Below, piece after piece: positions 57,624-64,000 of a DNA stretch of 64,000 bases (its first letter is position 1; the number at the start of each line of letters is the position of its first letter). The DNA is from Planctomyces sp. (GTDB lineage: Bacteria > Planctomycetota > Planctomycetia > Planctomycetales > Planctomycetaceae): NCBI GenBank assembly GCA_016795105.1, contig JAEUIH010000011.1, positions 62,001-126,000 of the forward strand. Reading direction: 5' to 3'. The notes beneath the pieces were generated by a model. It had not been told where the DNA came from, searched no databases, and was given only the letters and a program-made list of their open reading frames with translations. A program made the translations under genes and the position numbers.

Positions 57624-57940
57624 GGAACGCATGACATACTCGTTACGTCATCAATCTCTGGTTCGCAACCCTGAAAACCACATGCAGACGAACCTTGGTC
57701 AGGGTCGCACAGCGGATCGTTATTTCCCGGCACCGTGCTAAGCGGTTTACACTGTTTATGCTTCTTGTTTATGGGGCAGGCACCCATCGGCATTGCTCTA
57801 CAGTTTACATCATTTAGTCCAAGAGTATCGCAGTTTATGCCTCCCGTGAATATTTCGAGGTCTTGCACTCCGACGGATGAGGGCATTAATGCCGTGATTG
57901 AGATCATCACTGGCGTCAACGCAGCCAACCTTCGCATCAT
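57617..57940 (-). CDS. Small cysteine-rich precursor peptide with a double-glycine-type leader
   Basis: 107 residues. A hydrophobic N-terminus (RRLAALTPVMISITALMP) could be a Sec signal. Gly33-Gly34 ends a stretch VGVQDLEIFTGG that fits the double-glycine leader pattern: hydrophobic at -4, -7 and -12, acidic at -8. All eight cysteines (37, 47, 55, 64, 78, 87, 92, 104) come after it. No homologue is recognised. It is the first gene of the minus-strand operon, 111 bases before the C39-like gene. A structural disulfide-rich secreted protein cleaved only by signal peptidase is the alternative. Confidence 0.6.
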   Translation of the reverse strand: MMRRLAALTPVMISITALMPSSVGVQDLEIFTGGINCDTLGLNDVNCRAMPMGACPINKKHKQCKPLSTVPGNNDPLCDPDQGSSACGFQGCEPEIDDVTSMSCVPT

Positions 57941-58131
57941 CGATCTTCTTACGTGGCGGAATTGTGAGCGAAACTTGAATTCATGCAGCTTACTCCAAAG
58001 TCAGGTTACCCAGCAATGTACCGAACTACAACAGCGTAAAGGGGGGGGCCAAAAGAAAAAAAATAACCTTTTGCAGAGTTCCTGTTTAACGGGCGACTGA
58101 GACCCCTGGCGGTGGTATAGGGGGAGTTGCG

Positions 58132-58212
58132 GCCAGGGGTTCGTCATCACGACGGAGCGTGATGAGTACTTTGTGGGGCTGCGGCATTACGGCGGAGCAT
58201 GATAGGGACTTT
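58132..58212. repeat. REP-like palindromic repeat, copy B plus a degenerate copy
   Basis: These lie in the 368-bp gap 57941-58308 between the divergent peptide and glycosyltransferase genes. A full copy is at 58132-58172 (stem TCATCACG / CGTGATGA) and a decayed one at 58185-58212 (CATTACG / CATGATAG). The same gap holds a run of eight G and a run of eight A near 58042-58063. A promoter for each divergent gene is expected here, but I cannot place one with confidence. Confidence 0.85.
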
Positions 58213-58308
58213 GGAGGCTGTGTTGGAGACACGGGCTGGTTTGGGTGGTATTGTTCCGATATGGGTTCTCTGATGGATGTCAACATTTTCAGAAATTGCC
58301 TGAACTGA

Positions 58309-59475
58309 ATGGCTCGAATTCGCGTTGTTTTTTCGATTGGTGGTCTGCACGGCGGTGGGTCGGAGAGGCAGCTCGTTTCGCTGTTGAGGAACCTCGACCG
58401 AACTCGCTTTGAACCGTTTCTCTATCTGGTGTATCGAACCGGGCCTCTGCTGGATCTGGTTCCAAAGGATGTTCCTGTTGTTGCCTTTGAGGAACGGGTT
58501 CGTCCGTCGCGATTCTACCTGCCTGGTCGAATGCATCGTTTGCGAGTCAGCGATTATGCTGCATACCTGAAAGAGGTTGGTGCACACGTTTCTTATGATC
58601 GCACATTTCTGATGACTTTGATTTCTGCCGATGGAGCTCAGCGGGTCGGTGTTCCGAATGTCTCCACAATCGTCACGAATCCAGAAACAGGATTTGCTCC
58701 CGTGGCTGGCAGGTTTCAGTGGCTGAAGCGCCGGATTCTACATCGACTTTACAATCACTCATCGAGGGTACTCGCTGTTTCCGATGGGGCGAGACAGGCT
58801 GCCATTCGTTTCTATGGGATCGCACCGGAAAAAATTGTTGTGCATGCCAATGGGGTCGATGTTGATCTTGTGAATCAGCTGGCTGCCGTTCCGGTTTCAG
58901 ATCCGTGGTGGAGTTCGGAGCAGCCGTTTCGAATTGTCACTGCCGGACGACTGAATGAGCAGAAGGGGTTTCATTTTCTGATTGAAGCCATCCAGTTGCT
59001 AAGGGCCAGGCTCCCCAACAAATCGATTCGACTGGCAATTTTGGGGGATGGGCCGTGGAAAGAAGAGCTTCAGAGCCGGATTCGAGCTGCCGGGCTGGAA
59101 TCATCAATTCACCTCGCCGGATTTCAATCCAACGCGGCCGCGTGGTATCGATCGGCCGACCTGTTTGTACTGCCTTCGCTGGTGGAAGGTTCGCCGAATG
59201 TCCTGCTGGAGGCGATCGTGTGCGGGACGCCTGTGATTTCCAGTGACTGCCCCTCCGGGCCCGCAGAAATCCTGCGAGGTGGGCAGTTGGGACGACTGGT
59301 GCCTCCAGGGAACAGTGAAGCTCTGGCAGAAGCGATCGGTGAATCCATTGCCCGGTATCCAATGTGGCTGGCGACGGCCAAGGCAGCTGAACAGATGGTG
59401 ATTACGGAGAATTCCATTCGAAGTTCGGCTCGAAAGCTGGAAGCGATTTTCGAGGAAGTCGCCCTTCAGGCGTGA
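58309..59475 (+). CDS. GT4-type glycosyltransferase
   Basis: 388 residues; a stop codon directly precedes the ATG. The N-terminal half starts RVVFSIGGLHGGGSERQLVSLLRNL, a common GT4 acceptor-domain start. The donor-binding half (about 200-365) has IVTAGRLNEQKGFHFLIEAIQLL, AILGDGPWKEEL, SADLFVLPSLVEGSPNVLLEAIVCG and the E-x7-E motif region. It transfers a sugar from a nucleotide donor, probably in surface polysaccharide formation. The next gene on the same strand starts 33 bases downstream. Confidence 0.92.
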   Translation: MARIRVVFSIGGLHGGGSERQLVSLLRNLDRTRFEPFLYLVYRTGPLLDLVPKDVPVVAFEERVRPSRFYLPGRMHRLRVSDYAAYLKEVGAHVSYDRTFLMTLISADGAQRVGVPNVSTIVTNPETGFAPVAGRFQWLKRRILHRLYNHSSRVLAVSDGARQAAIRFYGIAPEKIVVHANGVDVDLVNQLAAVPVSDPWWSSEQPFRIVTAGRLNEQKGFHFLIEAIQLLRARLPNKSIRLAILGDGPWKEELQSRIRAAGLESSIHLAGFQSNAAAWYRSADLFVLPSLVEGSPNVLLEAIVCGTPVISSDCPSGPAEILRGGQLGRLVPPGNSEALAEAIGESIARYPMWLATAKAAEQMVITENSIRSSARKLEAIFEEVALQA

Positions 59476-59508
59476 AACACGTCGTTCAGATTGTCAGCAT
59501 ATCCTGTT

Positions 59509-60282
59509 ATGGCACTCATCGAACTCAAACAAATCTGCAAGACGTATGACCTGGGAGAAATCCAGGTGCATGCGCTCCATCCGACAACGCTCAATATCGA
59601 GCGAGGCGAATATGTCGCGTTGCTGGGACCATCAGGTTCCGGAAAATCGACATTAATGAATACTCTGGGGTGCCTCGACCGTCCCACATCCGGCAGTTTC
59701 CTGCTGGATGGCCTGGAGGTCAGCACGATGTCGCGCAACGAGCGAGCTGCGATTCGGAATAAGCATATTGGCTTCGTCTTTCAGAACTTTAATCTGCTTG
59801 CACGTACGTCGGCTGTGGAAAATGTCGAACTGCCATTAATGTATGGTCCCAGAATGGCAGCCCGGACTCGCCGGGCGAAAGCCAAAGAAATGTTGGGACT
59901 TGTCGGGCTGGGCGACCGTCTGGACCATCATCCGGGTCAACTTTCGGGTGGTCAGCAGCAGCGTGTGGCGATTGCTCGGTCTCTGGTCAATTCCCCTTCA
60001 ATTCTGATGGGCGACGAACCGACCGGTAATCTGGACTCAAAAACCAGTCGGGAAGTGATCGAGCTCTTTAAGAAACTTAACGAAGAGCAGAAAATTACGG
60101 TCATTCTGGTCACACACGACCTCAATGTCGCCCGCCATGCTCGCCGAATTCTGGTGCTGCGGGATGGGAGGATTGTAACGGATACAACTTCGTTTGATGA
60201 AGCGTTTAAATCGTTACACATGATGGATATGGAACAGGACGAGGTTCCGGAGCAAAAGGTACCCGAGGAGCGACCGGTTTGA
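59509..60282 (+). CDS. ABC transporter ATP-binding protein (MacB/LolD class)
   Basis: 257 residues from the ATG at 59509 (a TTG at 59491 adds six). Walker A GPSGSGKST, Q-loop FVFQNFNLLAR, signature LSGGQQQRVAIARSL, Walker B ILMGDEPTGNLDS and the H-loop VTHD are all intact. The sequence around the Q-loop and the long alpha-subdomain are typical of MacB/LolD enzymes, which work with FtsX-type permeases. No permease is encoded next to it; a TolC-like gene follows instead. Confidence 0.94.
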   Translation: MALIELKQICKTYDLGEIQVHALHPTTLNIERGEYVALLGPSGSGKSTLMNTLGCLDRPTSGSFLLDGLEVSTMSRNERAAIRNKHIGFVFQNFNLLARTSAVENVELPLMYGPRMAARTRRAKAKEMLGLVGLGDRLDHHPGQLSGGQQQRVAIARSLVNSPSILMGDEPTGNLDSKTSREVIELFKKLNEEQKITVILVTHDLNVARHARRILVLRDGRIVTDTTSFDEAFKSLHMMDMEQDEVPEQKVPEERPV

Positions 60283-60319
60283 CTCTTGGAATGCGAATGA
60301 GCATACCGATCATTTGGGC

Positions 60320-62278
60320 ATGAATACAAATGCCGCACACATGCTATGGAGGGCAGTGGGCGTGCTGGTCATTGCCAGTGCGTGCAGCCCTGTTACCGCT
60401 CAGTTGCACGTGGATGAGGAACACCGCATCCGTTGGCACGAAGAGGGCGAACTCTCCCGTTTTCAAAGAGGGATTGGTCCGGCTCCCGTGACCGTTGCTT
60501 CTGAAGAAGCCAAAGGCGTTGAGAGGTTTCTGCCTCTCGACGAAGCGATTTCGATCGCCCTTCAGCATTCAGAAGTGATCCGGGTACTGACTGGAGTGTC
60601 CGCGAGTTCATCTGGACAGACCATTTACGATACGGCCATTGCCACAACACCCATCGATCAGGCAGTTGCTCGATTTGACCCCGTGTTCTCTGCGAACAGT
60701 TCGTTCCGTCATACAGAGACCCCTTTTTCGACGACGGACCCGGGTGACCCTCTGGGTGCTTTGATCACAGATCGCGGTGTCGGTGGCACGGATGCTTCTG
60801 CAGGCTTTTCAAAGACGAATCGATTCGGTGGTATTGCAGACGCGCGAGCTGTTGATCGCTGGAATAATTCGCTGCATGGTCCGCCGGGATCCGGGACACT
60901 TGACCCTGCTCACAATATCGCAATGGAGCTCAGTTATACTCAGCCCCTCCTCGCCGGATTCGGTCGATCAGCGAATGAAGCGCCGATCGTGATTGCTCGC
61001 CTGCAGCAGGACCAGTCGTACTTCCAGTTCAAGAACGGAATGCAGGAACTGGTGCGAGGCGTGATCAATGCATATTGGTCTTTGGTTCAGGCGAGAACAG
61101 AGTTATGGGCACGAGAAAAACAGGTCGATGCCACACGGGAAGCCTATGAATATCAGGCAGCAAGGCTGCGAACCGGACGAGGCAAGAAATCTGACGAAGC
61201 TCAGGCTGCATCAGCCTACGCAGATGCCAAAGCGAGTGTCGTAAGTGCTCAGGCCAGTGTTCTACAGAGAGAAGCGGCTCTAAGAAATCTGATTGGGCTC
61301 CCACCCGAAGATGGTAACCGGCTCGTCCCATCGACGCCTCCGACTCGAGATCAGCTGGAATTCCGCTGGAATGAACTGGTTGAAACGGCCCAACAGTTGC
61401 GACCCGATCTGATTGAGCTGAATCTGATTCTGATGGCAGATACGCAACGACTGATTCAGAGAAACAACTCGGCACAACCAAACTTCGATGCCGTTGCACT
61501 TCATCGCTGGAATGGTCTGTCGGGAACGATGCAAAATGGTTCAAACCTGTCTTCATCAATGGATGATCACACGGACTGGACTCTGGGTGTTACATTCTCA
61601 GTTCCCATGGGATTGCGGCAGGCACGCGCACAGCTTCGAACACAGGAACTTCTGATCGCCAAAGACCGGGCCAATATTCAGCAGAGTCTGCACCAGATCG
61701 AACATTCAATGGCGACGTCGATTCGTAATATCGACCAACAATACGCTCTGTACCTGGCCTTTAAAGAGGCCAGAGCAGCTGCAAGGGAAAACCTGCTTGC
61801 TCAGATCAGTGATGCTCGTCAGGGACGTGCAATTCTGCTGAACGTGCTTCAGGCGATTTCATCTCTGGGTAATTCAACCGCAGCTGAGGCTCAGGCTCTG
61901 ACACTCTACAACATTGAATTGGCGAACCTTGAATTTCAGACGGGTACAATTCTCGAAACTCATGGTATTCGATTCGTCGAAGAACAGTACACCAGTATGA
62001 GCGCCTGGGGACGCCACTTTGAGGATGACTGTTATCCCAGGAGCCTGAGTCCGCAGAAAGACGGCGTACGCTATGAAGACTCGAACGAAGAAGCCGAGAA
62101 GGTGTTTAACCTCGAAGACTTCCCGACACGGCGATCCGGCGAGGAACCGGAGAAGCCCGAGCTTCCCAAGGCTCCCGACATTGACCCGCTCACTCCGTAT
62201 GAGCAGGAACAGTCAGCGAAGGAAAAGAAGGGGCGGATGTTTCGCTGGATTTCGCTTGAACGCGTCTTCCGGAACTGA
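60320..62278 (+). CDS. TolC-like outer membrane efflux protein
   Basis: 652 residues from the ATG at 60320 (TTG at 60314 possible). Signal peptide about 5-27. The two-part TolC/OEP pattern is visible: LSYTQPLLAGFG with long helices (about 230-340, LRTGRGKKSDEAQAASAYADAK) and a second half WTLGVTFSVPMGLRQARAQLRTQELLIAKDR. About 90 charged C-terminal residues (SNEEAEKVFNLEDFPTRRS to the end) are not part of the usual fold. With the ABC ATPase it suggests a three-part efflux system whose permease and adaptor lie elsewhere. Confidence 0.85.
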   Translation: MNTNAAHMLWRAVGVLVIASACSPVTAQLHVDEEHRIRWHEEGELSRFQRGIGPAPVTVASEEAKGVERFLPLDEAISIALQHSEVIRVLTGVSASSSGQTIYDTAIATTPIDQAVARFDPVFSANSSFRHTETPFSTTDPGDPLGALITDRGVGGTDASAGFSKTNRFGGIADARAVDRWNNSLHGPPGSGTLDPAHNIAMELSYTQPLLAGFGRSANEAPIVIARLQQDQSYFQFKNGMQELVRGVINAYWSLVQARTELWAREKQVDATREAYEYQAARLRTGRGKKSDEAQAASAYADAKASVVSAQASVLQREAALRNLIGLPPEDGNRLVPSTPPTRDQLEFRWNELVETAQQLRPDLIELNLILMADTQRLIQRNNSAQPNFDAVALHRWNGLSGTMQNGSNLSSSMDDHTDWTLGVTFSVPMGLRQARAQLRTQELLIAKDRANIQQSLHQIEHSMATSIRNIDQQYALYLAFKEARAAARENLLAQISDARQGRAILLNVLQAISSLGNSTAAEAQALTLYNIELANLEFQTGTILETHGIRFVEEQYTSMSAWGRHFEDDCYPRSLSPQKDGVRYEDSNEEAEKVFNLEDFPTRRSGEEPEKPELPKAPDIDPLTPYEQEQSAKEKKGRMFRWISLERVFRN

Positions 62279-62286
62279 AGTGTTTC

Positions 62287-63156
62287 ATGGCACCTCGAGA
62301 CTTTGATTCCATCGCCGCTCAGCTTGCCCCAGCCCAGGCTATTCCGCTGACTCGGCGTCGGCGACTGATGGAAACTCTGTGTCCCGAGATTAAAGATCAG
62401 ATTCTGCGAGATCGAGGTCGCACAGGTCCCTTTCAGTTCTGGGGCCTGTGTTCCAATCACGATGAGATTGCAAATCAGACCATCGTCGCTGCCGAAATTG
62501 TGGAGCTGATCTCATCACTGGCTGAATACGATTCGTCTCCACAGTCTCCGCATGCGGGTCTTCAACATACATATGGGTACCTGTTCAGTACGATTGAGAC
62601 CCCATTCGGCCGCAAGCGAGATCGATGGATCAATGAGGATCTGGAAGCTGCCTTTGGGCAACCGTCCGGCACCTTCGGCCCGGCTCCTGAAGAAGGGACT
62701 CTGCTCGCCAACGTGACATGGCTCGCAGGACAGATTGCGTTCCGAAATGATGCACGTATTGGCTGGCTCAGGAGAGCTCTTCGTTCTCGTGTGGCTGCAT
62801 CTTTGCTGACGCTCGACCTGTCACAGTTAAACCTGCTGAGAATGACCGAGACAATTCGCGGGCGTTTTGGCAGTGATCGCCGACAGTCAACAGTAATCCT
62901 TCGAACGGATCTGATTCGCCTGCCCGCAGTGAATACCTGGTATCAGGGACCACCGTGGCTTCTGGTCTACAGTATTCATGATCGAAGGGAACCTCACCCT
63001 CAGCTGGTGACTCTGTTTACGGTCAGCGAACAGGTCCGAGAAGAGATGGAAGCTCGATGTCAGGAACACACCCGCACTGACATCCGCCTCCGATACAATG
63101 CCGTAGTCCGCGGCGTCAGTCACGATCACTACCGTGGAGAGTGCAGGTTACAATAA
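62287..63156 (+). CDS. Protein of unknown function
   Basis: 289 residues, no signal peptide or membrane segment. It begins eight bases after the TolC-like stop, so it is probably in the same operon. Distinct segments are PFQFWGLCSNHDEIANQTIVAAEIVELI, GLQHTYGYLFSTIETPFGRKRDRWINEDLE and WLLVYSIHDRREPHPQLVTLFTVSE, each read separately. I recognise no family. A role linked to the export genes upstream is only a guess from position. Confidence 0.7.
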   Translation: MAPRDFDSIAAQLAPAQAIPLTRRRRLMETLCPEIKDQILRDRGRTGPFQFWGLCSNHDEIANQTIVAAEIVELISSLAEYDSSPQSPHAGLQHTYGYLFSTIETPFGRKRDRWINEDLEAAFGQPSGTFGPAPEEGTLLANVTWLAGQIAFRNDARIGWLRRALRSRVAASLLTLDLSQLNLLRMTETIRGRFGSDRRQSTVILRTDLIRLPAVNTWYQGPPWLLVYSIHDRREPHPQLVTLFTVSEQVREEMEARCQEHTRTDIRLRYNAVVRGVSHDHYRGECRLQ

Positions 63157-63163
63157 CCTCCCC

Positions 63164-63341
63164 AAAGTACTCATCACGCCACGTCGTGATGTTGAGCCCT
63201 GCCAAAGTACTCATCACGCCACGTCGTGATGTCGAACCCTGGCAACACCTGCCACGCCGGACGCAGTCCGGCCAGCCAAGCATCGTTTATCATGACCGCA
63301 CGCTGCTACTCATCATCACGGCGGAGCGTGATGAGTACTTT
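63164..63341. repeat. REP-like repeats, two tandem 40-bp copies and one hairpin copy
   Basis: Copies at 63164-63203 and 63204-63243 share AAAGTACTCATCACGCCACG and differ at a few bases. Between them and the last copy is a separate hairpin GCCGGAC-GCA-GTCCGGC (63256-63272). The last copy (63313-63341) has the same GCGGAG loop as copy A and ends three bases before the stop of the minus-strand gene. All lie between convergent genes, where a two-way terminator would be expected. Confidence 0.85.
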
Positions 63342-63343
63342 AG

Positions 63344-64000
63344 TCAGAGAGAACTCAGGAGTTCCGTGACATAGGATTCAAACTGTGACTGCCACTCGGG
63401 GGCGACGAGGACATCGCAGTCTTCCTGGGCGTAGCCGGTGTTCTTTCGTTGTTCTGCTGTCGCGGTGTAATAGATGTATCCGTTGGTGTAACCTGCCACA
63501 AACGTCATTGGGTGTGGTGAATTTTTCTTGACATTCAGTCCGATTTGGACCGTGAGCTCTCCGGGGAATGTGACCAGCACAAACTTTCCGACTCGCAGTC
63601 CGACGACTTCCGCGTCCAGTGTCGACTTGCCGGCGGCGATGTTCTGAGCATGGTGCATTTTCAACAGGTTCAGATTGGTCTGAAGTCTCGTGAGTTGCTC
63701 CATTGTCTGGATGTTCGCCAGATATGCATCCATGTTCGCCTGGTTCTCTGCATCCATCTTTACCAGGTCATCCCTGCCAATGCTCTGTTCAAGCATGTAT
63801 CGGTGAGAATAGTACGACGGGTAGTCACCAGACACCTTGTATTGAACAAACAGCGGCACAAACGTCTTGAAGTTCAGGCTTGTACCACGCAATGACTGCA
63901 GGAGTTTTGCCTGTTCTTCGGTAATGGCCGCGATGCGCTGTTCAAAGTCTTTGCCACGAGGAATCTCGAGTGACTTGTTGACCACTTTCAGTTCTGAAGT
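63344..64000 (-). CDS. Neutral ceramidase-like protein, 3' part (5' end outside the window)
   Basis: The frame is open through base 64000, so the GTG at 63985 is probably internal and the gene starts beyond the window. The visible 219 residues match the C-terminal part of neutral/alkaline ceramidase-like proteins: VVGLRVGKFVLVTFPGELTVQIGLNVKK, then TFVAGYTNGYIYYTATAEQRKNTGYAQEDCDVLVAPEWQSQFE, read in segments. Whether the catalytic part is intact cannot be seen. Some planctomycete relatives of this family are uncharacterised secreted hydrolases. Confidence 0.78.
   Translation of the reverse strand, partial: TSELKVVNKSLEIPRGKDFEQRIAAITEEQAKLLQSLRGTSLNFKTFVPLFVQYKVSGDYPSYYSHRYMLEQSIGRDDLVKMDAENQANMDAYLANIQTMEQLTRLQTNLNLLKMHHAQNIAAGKSTLDAEVVGLRVGKFVLVTFPGELTVQIGLNVKKNSPHPMTFVAGYTNGYIYYTATAEQRKNTGYAQEDCDVLVAPEWQSQFESYVTELLSSL

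Noticed and set aside
57735-58100. Plus-strand open frame opposite the cysteine-rich peptide gene
   Set aside because: No start signal and no domain; the minus-strand frame has a signal-like N-terminus, ordered cysteines and operon context.

Overview
The window is chromosomal DNA from a planctomycete, most likely in or near the Planctomycetales. Three pairs of a PSCyt1/DUF1549/DUF1553 haem-binding protein with a DUF1501 protein, a DUF1559 pseudopilin-like protein, a formylmethanofuran dehydrogenase subunit, a caspase-like/FGE fusion and moderate GC all fit that phylum. No rRNA or tRNA gene, CRISPR array or intact transposase was found. Both window ends cut a gene.

Layout. 1-4.4 kb: the 3' end of a repeat-rich surface-type protein, convergent with a TPR protein. 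4.6-6.7 kb: fhcB and an FMN-binding oxidase-like protein. 6.7-11.3 kb: first PSCyt1/DUF1501 pair. 11.3-15.2 kb: a two-component system, a 69-bp repeat array, a small lipoprotein, fmt and a 2Fe-2S ferredoxin. 15.4-19.7 kb: second PSCyt1/DUF1501 pair. 19.9-23.9 kb: a DsbD-type reductase, a VOC protein and a mutarotase-fold protein. 23.9-24.2 kb: a MITE-like element. 24.2-35.4 kb: a HEAT-like protein, a short SecA homologue, an ECF sigma factor, ychF, argH, queF and an enlarged glnE. 35.6-46.6 kb: the caspase-like/FGE protein, lhgO, a HemQ-type protein, an unknown protein, a PQQ propeller, a HIT protein, a DUF3500 protein and an M16 peptidase pair. 46.6-52 kb: a covarying hairpin array, an amidohydrolase and the third PSCyt1/DUF1501 pair. 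52-58 kb: a compact minus-strand operon. 58-63 kb: a glycosyltransferase, an ABC ATPase, a TolC-like protein and an unknown protein. The right end is a ceramidase-like gene.

The most interesting locus is the minus-strand operon at 52.1-57.9 kb. It starts with a 107-residue precursor whose eight cysteines all follow a Gly-Gly that fits a double-glycine leader. A strong hairpin covers its stop codon. Next come a membrane protein with a C39-like cysteine peptidase domain (broken by one frameshift) that runs on into a rhodanese domain, a MauE-like redox membrane protein, a DUF1559 pseudopilin-like protein and a GT39-like glycosyltransferase. I read this as a candidate system for export and periplasmic maturation of a cysteine-rich peptide. 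That function is inference; the parts are visible.

Other points of note: GlnE carries about 220 extra residues between its halves that look like two ACT domains. The caspase-like domain has lost its catalytic histidine. The two M16 proteins split the active-site elements between them. At least three families of palindromic repeats sit between genes, one of which forms a good intrinsic terminator.
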